From an uncultured Methanoregula sp. (GTDB lineage: Archaea > Halobacteriota > Methanomicrobia > Methanomicrobiales > Methanospirillaceae), in contig NZ_OY781872.1 in the NCBI RefSeq assembly GCF_963677065.1, positions 2,165,419-2,229,418 on the forward strand: 64,000 nucleotides of DNA, in the 5' to 3' direction. A program made the translations under genes and the position numbers. The notes below the pieces were generated by a model. That model had not been told where the DNA came from, ran no database searches, and was given only the letters and a program-made list of their open reading frames with translations. Below, one piece after another: positions 8,720-16,761 of this stretch; position 1 is the first letter of the stretch, and each line of letters starts with the position of its first letter.

Positions 8720-9588
8720 CCGGGACCGTTGTTGTTGCCCTGAAACGTTTCCTTCCCGATGCAGAACGCATAGCCTCCTTTCTCGATGCCGAAGTCATCG
8801 AGTACTCCGCTTCGGTCTTTTCCGATATTTTTCCAAAAACCCGGCGCATCGTTGCCCTGATGTCGATGGGCATCGTTGTCCGGGGGATCGCCCCGCTCCT
8901 GAACGACAAATGGAACGACCCGGCGGTCGTGGTCGTGAGCCCGGACTTCCGGTTCGCCATTCCCCTTCTCGGCGGCCACCATGGGGCAAACGAGCTGGCA
9001 AAGGAGCTGGCCGGGCTCGGGCTTGTTCCCGTCATCACCACCGCAACCGAAGCCACCGGCCGGGACTCGGTCGAGGCGATCGCGGACCGGGCCGGCTGCG
9101 ATATCGTGAACAAGGATTCGACCCGGCAGGTGAATGCCGCGATGCTGGATGGCGATGTGCCGGTCCACGCGGTCAAAGGACCCGGGATCGTTATTGCCGG
9201 CCCCGATGTCTCGTTCCTGGTAAAGAAGGGAGAGTACACGGTCGGGGTCGGCTGCCGCAAAGGGGTTGCGGCTGATGAAGTTTCCCAGGCGATCCGCCAG
9301 GCGCTCGCTGAGTCGGACATTGAGCCGGAGAACGTGCTCGTGTATGCCACGACCGCAAAGAAGCTCCACGAGGCCGGGCTTTCCGAGGGTGTCGGGGCAG
9401 TTTCTGGCAATTTAATATTCCTGGACGATGATACAATAAACGCTATTGGGATAACCTCGCCCTCGCGGGCCGGAAAGATCGGCCTTCTCGGGGTTGCAGA
9501 ACCCGCAGCGCTTGCTGTTTCTCGGCAGAAGAAACTGGTCATGCAAAAGAAAGTTTACGGGAGAGTCACGGTTGCCATCGCACACTAA
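8716..9588 (+). CDS. cbiG: Cobalt-precorrin-5A hydrolase
   Basis: 290 residues with the CbiG pattern: an N-terminal domain with MSMGIVVRGIAPLL, the central PLLGGHHGANELA, and a C-terminal domain with VGVGCRKGV and the conserved E of the SxxDIEP region. CbiG opens the delta-lactone ring and releases acetaldehyde from C20. The start overlaps the cbiF stop by four bases (ATGA). Confidence 0.93.
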   Translation: MTGTVVVALKRFLPDAERIASFLDAEVIEYSASVFSDIFPKTRRIVALMSMGIVVRGIAPLLNDKWNDPAVVVVSPDFRFAIPLLGGHHGANELAKELAGLGLVPVITTATEATGRDSVEAIADRAGCDIVNKDSTRQVNAAMLDGDVPVHAVKGPGIVIAGPDVSFLVKKGEYTVGVGCRKGVAADEVSQAIRQALAESDIEPENVLVYATTAKKLHEAGLSEGVGAVSGNLIFLDDDTINAIGITSPSRAGKIGLLGVAEPAALAVSRQKKLVMQKKVYGRVTVAIAH

Positions 9589-10354
9589 CACCACTGGATC
9601 GCTCGCCATCGTGGGCCTTGGCCCCGGCCGCATGGAGTACATCACCCCCCGGGCTCTCAAGGCCATTGCCGGCGCGGACTATGTCATCGGGAACGCGTCC
9701 TATCTCGATCCGCTCGAACCGGTCCTTGCAGGCAAGCAGGTCATCCGAAGCTCGATGGGAAAGGAGGTCGAGCGGGCAAAGCAGGCGATCGAACTGGCCC
9801 ATACGCACAAAGTTGCCATCGTCTCCGGCGGGGATGCCGGTATCTACGGCATGGCAAGCATCGTGCTCGAAGTGCTTGAACACGCGGGCGATGTGATCGA
9901 TGTTGAGGTGATCCCGGGCGTCACGGCCGCCAATGCCGCCGCATCCCGGGTGGGCTCGCCGCTGTCGGGGGATTTTGCGGTCATCAGCCTCTCGGATCTC
10001 TTGACCCCGCTCGAAGTGATCGAGCAGCGCCTTGATGCGGTCTTCTCGGTCGGGATCCCGGTTGTGCTGTACAATCCCAAGAGCCGGGGCCGGCCGCACA
10101 ACTTTTCGCTTGCAATCGGGCACGCGAGAAAACATCTCGATCCAACCACACCGGTTGCGATCGTGAAAAACGCCCTGAGGGAAGGCGAGGAGCAGATCAT
10201 AACAACCCTTCAGGAGATCGAGTCTGTGGAGGAAGCAGTGGATATGCACACCACGGTCATCATCGGCGGAAGAGAGAGCAGGATCTGGAGGATGAAGGAT
10301 AATGTCAAAGGAATCATCACACCACGGGGATACCACCGCAAATACGTATATTGA
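9572..10354 (+). CDS. cbiH: Cobalt-precorrin-3 C17-methyltransferase
   Basis: The family signature SLAIVGLGPGRMEYITP starts only a few residues after a TTG codon at 9572, preceded by GGGAGAG at a proper distance, so TTG 9572 is taken as the start. This gives 260 residues, the normal CbiH length, and a 17-base overlap with cbiG. Class III methylase motifs SGGDAGIYGMAS and PGVTAANAAAS are present. It methylates C17 and contracts the ring. The 3' end overlaps cbiC by 53 bases. Confidence 0.9.
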   Translation: MPSHTNTTGSLAIVGLGPGRMEYITPRALKAIAGADYVIGNASYLDPLEPVLAGKQVIRSSMGKEVERAKQAIELAHTHKVAIVSGGDAGIYGMASIVLEVLEHAGDVIDVEVIPGVTAANAAASRVGSPLSGDFAVISLSDLLTPLEVIEQRLDAVFSVGIPVVLYNPKSRGRPHNFSLAIGHARKHLDPTTPVAIVKNALREGEEQIITTLQEIESVEEAVDMHTTVIIGGRESRIWRMKDNVKGIITPRGYHRKYVY

Positions 10355-10988
10355 TCCCGGCGCCGACACAAAAGAAGGCTACGCGATCTCGAAGAAGTCC
10401 CGGACGCTCGCCCGCCAGATGGTGGGAAATTTAACCGTCGAGGACCGGGTCAAGCAGCGGTGCTCGGTTGCCGTTGGCGATTTTGCGATGGCCGATCTCA
10501 TGCGGTTCCATAAGAACCCGGTCAAGGCTGCGCTCGATGCCCTCCGGAACCGGGCCCCGGTCATCACCGATATCCGGATGGTCCAGGTCGGGATCCAGAA
10601 GAAAGGGCACCAGAGCGAAGTGCTCTGTGCGCTCGATTTCGGATCCGATCTTGCCCGGAAGGACGGGATCACGCGGAGCTCGGCCGGTTTCCTTGCCTTA
10701 AAGGAGAAACTCCCGGGTTCGATCGTTGTCATCGGGAACGCCCCCTCGGCCCTTCTCTCGCTCTGCGGGATGGTAAAGGAAGGCGTTCGCCCGGCAGTCA
10801 TCATCGGGGCACCGGTTGGGTTTGTCAATGCCGCCGAGTCCAAGGAACTCCTCCGGACCATCGATATCCCGTCCATCTCCACCGAAGGGACAAGGGGCGG
10901 GACGCCGGTTGCGGTCGCCTCGCTCAACGAGTGCATCACGATCTTCATCGAGGGCACGTCCGATGCGGGATCCGGTCACCGGCTTTGA
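10302..10988 (+). CDS. cbiC: Cobalt-precorrin-8 methylmutase
   Basis: 228 residues of the CbiC/CobH family, with conserved EGYAISKKSR, RCSVAVGDFAMADL, VIGNAPSAL and PVGFVNAAESK. It moves the methyl group from C11 to C12 to yield cobyrinate. The unusual 53-base overlap with cbiH means the first 17 or so residues are not conserved; a shorter start downstream is possible but no better start codon is evident before EGYAIS. Confidence 0.93.
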   Translation: MSKESSHHGDTTANTYIDPGADTKEGYAISKKSRTLARQMVGNLTVEDRVKQRCSVAVGDFAMADLMRFHKNPVKAALDALRNRAPVITDIRMVQVGIQKKGHQSEVLCALDFGSDLARKDGITRSSAGFLALKEKLPGSIVVIGNAPSALLSLCGMVKEGVRPAVIIGAPVGFVNAAESKELLRTIDIPSISTEGTRGGTPVAVASLNECITIFIEGTSDAGSGHRL

Positions 10989-11967
10989 GTACCCGGCCCC
11001 CTGGGTTTCGCGCTGCACCGACACTAAAAAGCTCCGGCTTGCCGGGCAGGGTCTCGGGGTCCTGACCGCGTCCGGAACGGTCCTTACCCGTGGATTTACT
11101 ACCGGGACAACAGCAGCGGCAGCAGCGAAAGCCGCTACCCTGTCCCTGAAAGGCCCGGTCCGCTCGGTCCGGATCCGGCTTCCCTGCGGCATTCCCGTGG
11201 ATGTCCCGGTGGACAGCCGGGCCGGGACCGCGACCTGCGCCAAGTTTTCAGGCGATTACCCGGCCGATGTGACGGCAGGCCTTGATTTTATCGCATCGGC
11301 AGTGCCTGCAGCCGGCGGCGTTACCCTCCATTTCGGGGAAGGCATTGGCCGGTTCTCGCGGGACGTTGTCCGGTACCACAAGAACGATCCGGCTGTCAGC
11401 CCGCCGGTGCTCTCCTGCCTTCATTCCTCTGTAGAAGAAGCCCTCCAGGAGACCGGCCTTTCCGGTGTAACCGTGACGATCAGGATCCCCCGCGGCGCAG
11501 ATGTTGCAAGGCACACGCTCAATCCCCGGGTCGGTGTCCAGGGAGGGATCTCGGTCCTCGGGACAACCGGGTTTGTCGAACCCTGGGACGACCACCTCAC
11601 CGAATCGACCATCGAAAGGATTGCGCAGGCCAAAGACCCGGTCCTGACCACCGGAAGGCTCGGCCTCCGGTATTCCCGGCTCCTGTTCCCGGACCGGGAC
11701 GTCATTCTCGTGGGAGGAAAGATCGAAAAGACGCTGGCTGTCGCCCGGGGAAGCGTTGTGCTCTGCGGCCTTCCTGCCCTCATACTCCGGTACATCAGTC
11801 CGCAGATCCTGGAAGGCACCGGGTGCGGGACCGTGGAAGAACTTGCAGCAACTCCTGCCTTTGCAGGGATCATGAAGAGAACCCTTGACGGTTTCAGGGC
11901 GGTCCGGCCGGATGTCCGGGTCGTGCTCCTGAACCGGGACGGGACAATCCTTGGAGAAACACCATGA
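10963..11967 (+). CDS. cbiD: Cobalt-precorrin-5B C1-methyltransferase
   Basis: The ATG at 10963 inside the end of cbiC gives 334 residues. The CbiD hallmark LTRGFTTGTTAAAAAKAA occurs near residue 45, then HTLNPRVGVQGGISVLGTTG and the VLVGGKIEK region. CbiD methylates C1 and belongs to its own fold, unrelated to the other methylases. It overlaps cbiE as ATGA. Confidence 0.93.
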   Translation: MRDPVTGFEYPAPWVSRCTDTKKLRLAGQGLGVLTASGTVLTRGFTTGTTAAAAAKAATLSLKGPVRSVRIRLPCGIPVDVPVDSRAGTATCAKFSGDYPADVTAGLDFIASAVPAAGGVTLHFGEGIGRFSRDVVRYHKNDPAVSPPVLSCLHSSVEEALQETGLSGVTVTIRIPRGADVARHTLNPRVGVQGGISVLGTTGFVEPWDDHLTESTIERIAQAKDPVLTTGRLGLRYSRLLFPDRDVILVGGKIEKTLAVARGSVVLCGLPALILRYISPQILEGTGCGTVEELAATPAFAGIMKRTLDGFRAVRPDVRVVLLNRDGTILGETP

Positions 11968-12545
11968 AGATCATCGGCGTTGGCTGCGGGCCGGGCCTCA
12001 TCACCTCCCAGGCCATTGCGGAACTGAAAAAAGCACGGATCGTCTATGGATCGGAACGGGCGATCGAACTGGCCCGTCCATTCCTGCGCTCGACCTGCAG
12101 TGCAAAATCCATTGACGATTTCAAGAGCTTGAACCGCCTTCCCCAGGAGTCGGTCATCCTCTCCACGGGCGATCCCATGCTTGCGGGTCTCGGGTACCTC
12201 AAAGGGGAGGTCATCCCGGGGATCTCCTCTCTCCAGGTTGCAACCGCCCGCCTCCACATCCCGCTTGCCCGGGTCTCGGTCGTGGTTGCCCATGGAAGGG
12301 GCCACGAGAAAGGGATGATCGACACTCTTGCCGAAGTGGAGCGGGGCAAGATCGTCTTTCTGCTGGCGGATCCCAAGTTCGATGTAGAGGAACTGTACCA
12401 GCGCCTCGCAGGCCTTCACCAGACCATCCAGATCGCGGTCCTGGAGAACCTCGGGTACCCGGACGAACGCATCGTTGTCGGCACAAGCGATTCCCCGCCC
12501 CGGCCGTCCGCAGCTCTCTACTCCCTGATGATCGGGATATTTTAG
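11964..12545 (+). CDS. cbiE: Cobalt-precorrin-7 C5-methyltransferase
   Basis: 193 residues of a class III tetrapyrrole methylase: IIGVGCGPGLIT at the start, STGDPMLAGLG and VIPGISSLQVA in the middle. It methylates C5. In many organisms CbiE and CbiT are fused (CobL); here they are the last and first genes of the same operon. The operon holds no cbiJ (cobalt-precorrin-6A reductase), which must be encoded elsewhere or replaced. Confidence 0.9.
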   Translation: MKIIGVGCGPGLITSQAIAELKKARIVYGSERAIELARPFLRSTCSAKSIDDFKSLNRLPQESVILSTGDPMLAGLGYLKGEVIPGISSLQVATARLHIPLARVSVVVAHGRGHEKGMIDTLAEVERGKIVFLLADPKFDVEELYQRLAGLHQTIQIAVLENLGYPDERIVVGTSDSPPRPSAALYSLMIGIF

Positions 12546-12711
12546 AGGATCCGCTTTCAACGATTTCTGTTTTGTGGGAAACTGAAACGAAACACATGCC
12601 CGCCAGCTCTGGCAACCGTTACACCGGAATGAATTCCAGACTCCAGAACCCGGCCTGAATACTGTCCTTTTTATTCAATACATTTATCCAGTTTCCGCTA
12701 TACCTACATAC

Positions 12712-14397
12712 ATGGCTGTAACCCTTTTCGGGGAATTTTTTCTTCTGTTCCAGATGGCCTGTGTCGTCTTCCTTTTCACCTACCTTTTCTCGAAGAGCCG
12801 GTTCTATACCCAGATACTCGAGCACCGGGCATCCATTGCAGTCCAGGTGTTTCTGTCGGTTGTATTCGGGCTTCTGTCCGTATACGGGATGAACAGCGGC
12901 ATAACCTTTTACACGGCCAATGTCAACATCCGGGATTTCGGCCCCATGGCAGCCGGTCTTGCCTGCGGTCCGTATGTCGGGCTCGGGGCAGGGATAATCG
13001 GTTTTCTGTACCGCCTGTCTGTTGGGGGCACGAATGTCTATGCCGTTGCACTCGGACCCCTTATTGCCGGTATTGCCGGGGGGCTTATCTATTATTACAG
13101 CAACCGGGACCTGGTCTCGACAAAAAATGCAGTCATCATTACGCTGATCGTGGAGACGCTCGTCTCCGCCCTGGCTCTCTTTGTCCGGTTCCTCGCCGGT
13201 GATACAACCGGGATGATCCTGACTGTCGCTATCAACGTGGCACTTCCCATGATCATCATGACCTCGGTTACCGTGGGCATCTTCTGCATCATACTGCACA
13301 ACGAGAGAAAGGAGCGGCGTGTCCAGAAAGAGAAACTCCATCTCGAGCTGGAAGTGGAGGAACGGAAAAACCTCGAGACGATCATCAATGCTATCGAAGA
13401 TCCGGTCTTTGTCAAGAATCGCGAGCACCGGTGGATCCTGGTAAATGACGGGTTCTGCCGGATGTTTGCCCGGCGCAGGGAAGATCTTATCGGGAGAACA
13501 ACCTATGATTTTTTCCCGGCCGAAGAGGCCCGGCAGTTCTATTCCGATGACGAAACGGTCTTCTCAACCCATTCCGCTCACGAGACGGAAGCATCCCTGA
13601 AAAATCCGGAAGGGCGGGAATACACGGTTCTTTTGAAGAAGACCTATTACCAGGACTCGTCCGGCCAGGAATTCATTGTCGGGGTTATCCGGGATGTCAC
13701 CGAGCGGAAACGGATCGAGGTGGCAGTCCAGAACTTAAACAAGAAACTCACCATGCTCTCGTCCATCACCCGGCACGATATCTTAAACCAGCTCATGGTC
13801 CTGATGGGATTTTTGCAGTTCTCGCAGAAACACCTTATGGACCCGGTCAGGATGCAGGAGGCAATAGATCGCGAGATGAAAGCCGCCCAGACGATCGAAC
13901 GGCAGATCGTCTTCACCCGGGATTACCAGGATCTCGGGACCAGCGTTCCTTCCTGGAGAAATGTGCTCCATCTCATTGCATCCGCAAAGAGCCAGCTGAC
14001 GAATACTGCGGATATAACGTTCTCGATCCAGGTTCCCCCCATGGAGATCTTTGCCGATGCCCTGGTCGAGAAGGTATTCTACAATCTTATGGAAAATTCC
14101 ATCCGGCACGGGGGGCATGTCACGGCGATCAGTTTTGTCTTTGTGGAGACGGAGACGGGCGGGCTTATCGTTTACACGGATAACGGGACGGGCATCTCCG
14201 CGGAAGACAAAAAACATCTTTTTGTACGCGGGTTTGGGAAAAATACCGGGCTTGGTCTCTTCCTCTCCCGGGAGATCCTGGCTATCACCGGCATCACGCT
14301 TGACGAGATCGGCCAGCTTGGGACAGGAGTCCGGTTCGAGATTCTCATCCCCCGGGGAGGGTACCGGTTTCCCGCGAATCCGGCCAAATCTCCCTGA
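12712..14397 (+). CDS. Membrane sensor histidine kinase, LytS-like 5TM + PAS
   Basis: 561 residues. About six hydrophobic helices (1-195) include a 5TMR-LYT type receptor with the internal motif RDFGPMAAGLACGPYVGLGAG. A PAS domain follows (about 225-335, ending VIRDVTERKR). The kinase core has H355 in ITRHDILNQL, an N-box NSIRHGG, DNGTGIS and GFGKNTGLGL. It would sense a ligand or the state of the membrane or cell wall and phosphorylate a response regulator. No regulator gene is adjacent. It shares the kinase core style with the kinase at 30761-31834. Confidence 0.9.
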   Translation: MAVTLFGEFFLLFQMACVVFLFTYLFSKSRFYTQILEHRASIAVQVFLSVVFGLLSVYGMNSGITFYTANVNIRDFGPMAAGLACGPYVGLGAGIIGFLYRLSVGGTNVYAVALGPLIAGIAGGLIYYYSNRDLVSTKNAVIITLIVETLVSALALFVRFLAGDTTGMILTVAINVALPMIIMTSVTVGIFCIILHNERKERRVQKEKLHLELEVEERKNLETIINAIEDPVFVKNREHRWILVNDGFCRMFARRREDLIGRTTYDFFPAEEARQFYSDDETVFSTHSAHETEASLKNPEGREYTVLLKKTYYQDSSGQEFIVGVIRDVTERKRIEVAVQNLNKKLTMLSSITRHDILNQLMVLMGFLQFSQKHLMDPVRMQEAIDREMKAAQTIERQIVFTRDYQDLGTSVPSWRNVLHLIASAKSQLTNTADITFSIQVPPMEIFADALVEKVFYNLMENSIRHGGHVTAISFVFVETETGGLIVYTDNGTGISAEDKKHLFVRGFGKNTGLGLFLSREILAITGITLDEIGQLGTGVRFEILIPRGGYRFPANPAKSP

Positions 14398-14484
14398 ATG
14401 TGTGGGGCCCGGTAAAACCAGAAGAGCGAATTCCCAAATCTTTTTTCCTGTAAGGCTGCATATCTTTTACCAGGCAGGATAACG

Positions 14485-14664
14485 ATGGACAAGGCAACAA
14501 AAAACCAGTTCAGCATGGGATTATTTGTCCTCGGGTTTGCGATGATCTTCATCCAGGACTTGAAAAGACTCGATACGATCAACCTTGGGTTCTCGTGGCC
14601 GTTCTCTATTATGTTCTACGTGGGCCTGATCTTCATGGCGGTCGGATATTATCTCCGGGGCTGA
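14485..14664 (+). CDS. Small two-helix membrane protein
   Basis: A 59-residue frame starts at ATG 14485 (AGGATAACG upstream) and holds two hydrophobic segments (about residues 11-24 and 38-56) separated by a charged turn containing KRLD. It follows the sensor kinase on the same strand with an 87-base gap, so it may be its own unit. The function is unknown. Confidence 0.55.
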   Translation: MDKATKNQFSMGLFVLGFAMIFIQDLKRLDTINLGFSWPFSIMFYVGLIFMAVGYYLRG

Positions 14665-14672
14665 TTTTTAAT

Positions 14673-15191
14673 TCAGAGCGATTTGTCACCCAGCTCTTCA
14701 CGGGTGCCTATTTTTATCTCGCATTGCCGGTCGCCGCCGGCGCACATGGTCCGGACAAAGCGTGCGGAATAGTTTTTGTTGAGATGCGGAACCGATGTCA
14801 GGGTCAGGGCCATGCATTTCCGGAAACTGTGCTGGCTGTCACAGCCAAGAGCAGTACATTCGTTCACCAGGGGGCAGCGTTTCACCACGATCACGGCCCG
14901 GTCTTCAGCAACTTTGAGGCTCTCGCTATGGAATCCCGGGCCAAACAGGATGGTCATGACCGTCTTTGTGGTCTCTGCCAGATCCTCTGCCGATCCCACC
15001 GGAAGGGAGAGGGTATGGGCGATATCGAAGACCGTCCGGGAGAGCTCCATCCAGATCGTCTGCTCGATCTCATCGTACTTCCCGCCCGCGATCTCCCGGA
15101 ACGCTGCATCGTACAGGGCCGGGAGCCGGGCAGCGTTCTCGGATGCTATCTTCCATTTTACTTCATCGGGAATCCTGCTGATATCTGGCAT
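14673..15191 (-). CDS. Uncharacterised cysteine-rich protein, possibly ATC-hydrolase-like
   Basis: 172 residues, mostly helical at the N-terminus, with a C-terminal half carrying six cysteines: RCPLVNEC, LGC, RKC, then RTMCAGGDRQC. The four-cysteine cluster could bind a metal or Fe-S centre. The ending G-D-x-x-C-E-I-K resembles the family of L-2-amino-thiazoline-4-carboxylate hydrolase-like and V4R-like proteins common in anaerobes, but the match is only by eye. It converges with the small membrane protein, and the stop codons are nine bases apart. Confidence 0.7.
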   Translation of the reverse strand: MPDISRIPDEVKWKIASENAARLPALYDAAFREIAGGKYDEIEQTIWMELSRTVFDIAHTLSLPVGSAEDLAETTKTVMTILFGPGFHSESLKVAEDRAVIVVKRCPLVNECTALGCDSQHSFRKCMALTLTSVPHLNKNYSARFVRTMCAGGDRQCEIKIGTREELGDKSL

Positions 15192-15370
15192 GGCCTGAGC
15201 TTCCGGTCTTTCAGATCGTTGTTATATGATACACTATTATGAATTGTTGGGTGGAGGCAGCTGCTTTCTTTCGCGGTCTAAACGAGTCATGTTCTTGTAA
15301 AGAGCGTTTCCTTTCACGGCAGGCCCGGAACCCCATTCCCCTTCCGATACCATTTACCCCATTGCCGGCA

Positions 15371-16243
15371 TCAGGAAGCGAGCTGGAACCGGTCGTCCTT
15401 CCGGACAATGAAGCCGTCCCGTTCAAGTCCGGTAAGTATCTTTGCCATCCGGTCCGGCTCTTCCGGACACAACCCGAGGATCTCCTCCCGGGTTTTGCCA
15501 TTCCCGGCAAGGAGCTGCCGGAGGATCTCGCCCCGGATCTTCCGGTCCGATCCCTCGAACGGCGATTGTTTTGTATAATGCACGCTGCGCCGGTTGGGGT
15601 TCGGGACCGTCTTCTTGAGAACGGTCCCTATGTCCATAAGAGCCCAGTACCAGATCCGGGAATTTTCTTTCGGGAGTGCCCACTCAACGAGCGGGAGGAT
15701 CTCGGCATCGCGGACGGTTGCGGAGTCCGAGAAGAAATAATGGATGAAGACCCGGCGGATGTTGGTCTCGATGAAGATGACCGGGAGATTGAACGCAAAG
15801 GCGCAGATGGAAGAGGCGGTTGCATGCCCGATTCCCGGAAATGTTGCAAGAATTTCAGGATCGGCAGGAAGCATGCCGCCGTACTCCTCCATAACCCGGA
15901 GAGCGCATTTCTGGAGTGCGATGGCCCGGCGGTTATATCCCATGCCCTGCCAGTGTGCAAGAACCTCGGGAAGGGATGCGTTGGCAAGAGCGGAAAAATC
16001 CGGAAATGCAGCGATAAATTCCGGGTACTTCACCATCACCCGCTCGACCTGGGTCTGCTGGAGCATGATCTCGGAGACGAGGATCCGGTAGGGATCGGCA
16101 GTCTCCCGCCAGGGCATAGGGCGGCCGTGGCTGTTGTAGTGATCGAGCACCATCTGCCGGAACCGTGCGATCCCATCGTCGGTCGAATCATAAACCGGTG
16201 AATCGGAAACGGTCTCCAGTTTTGCCTGGCTGGATTTGTTCAT
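15371..16243 (-). CDS. MutY-like HhH-GPD DNA glycosylase without Fe-S cluster
   Basis: 290 residues. The MutY adenine-pocket motif ILVSEIMLQQTQV is near residue 53, and the helix-hairpin-helix with the glycine loop (FPGIGHATASSICAFAF) near 135. The catalytic position, Asp in MutY (LDGNVKRV), reads IETNIRRVFIH, so Glu replaces Asp. The usual C-x6-C-x2-C-x5-C cluster loop after the HhH domain is missing; the protein has only three scattered cysteines. A winged-helix-like tail follows. It probably removes a mispaired base, but adenine opposite 8-oxoG cannot be taken for granted. Confidence 0.85.
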   Translation of the reverse strand: MNKSSQAKLETVSDSPVYDSTDDGIARFRQMVLDHYNSHGRPMPWRETADPYRILVSEIMLQQTQVERVMVKYPEFIAAFPDFSALANASLPEVLAHWQGMGYNRRAIALQKCALRVMEEYGGMLPADPEILATFPGIGHATASSICAFAFNLPVIFIETNIRRVFIHYFFSDSATVRDAEILPLVEWALPKENSRIWYWALMDIGTVLKKTVPNPNRRSVHYTKQSPFEGSDRKIRGEILRQLLAGNGKTREEILGLCPEEPDRMAKILTGLERDGFIVRKDDRFQLAS

Positions 16244-16761
16244 GGTATGGTCCGTAATGCGGGAATGGTTTCCCTGAGGTGGATCAACGGGAATGATAAT
16301 GGTTCAGGTGGGGGCAAAGAGGGGGACGACCGGGAATTTATGGTTATCCAGAATAAAATCCTTGAAGGATTATTTTCATTTTTTGGCTTCTTGTAAAATT
16401 GCGATGAACGCCGCCGCCCCCGAAGGGGCGCCCCCGCGGCGGACCAGAACCTTTTGGGAGAACCGGCGGACAGAATATCGTCTTTGAGCGGAGTGTATTC
16501 ATTTTGAAGCCGCTGCGGGGCGTCCTTCGGGGCGGCGGCTATTACTCATATCTGGGGGTATAGGGGCAACAGCCCCCATCGTTTTATCCTGAAAATGCAA
16601 ATTTCCAAAAGATCTCGGATTAAAATCGAATAATATCGATGAAACGAGAAATTGTAGAAAAATATCTCGTTCCCCGGTTTTTTTATTCTGTTGATAACTC
16701 AGCAGTTCATACTTGGCTTCACTCTCGTCTTCCGGCTCCAAATACCGGAATCCATGAGGTC
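16244..16761. other. Intergenic region with G+C-rich inverted repeat
   Basis: About 520 bases with no credible gene; an 88-codon minus-strand frame (16499-16765) overlaps the mutL stop and has no motif. The dominant structure is a pair of inverted G+C-rich copies, annotated separately. A 7-bp palindrome AATCCTT-G-AAGGATT lies near 16359. Confidence 0.5.
16410..16539. repeat. Inverted pair of ~31-base G+C-rich elements
   Basis: The element at 16410-16442 and the reverse complement of the one at 16509-16539 both read GCCGCCGCCCC..GAAGG..GCCCC..GC..CGG with a few substitutions and single-base gaps. Each copy also contains its own short hairpin (CCCC-GAA-GGGG in the left copy). The spacer is about 66 bases. 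It could form a large stem and looks like a remnant of a short mobile or palindromic repeat. Confidence 0.5.
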
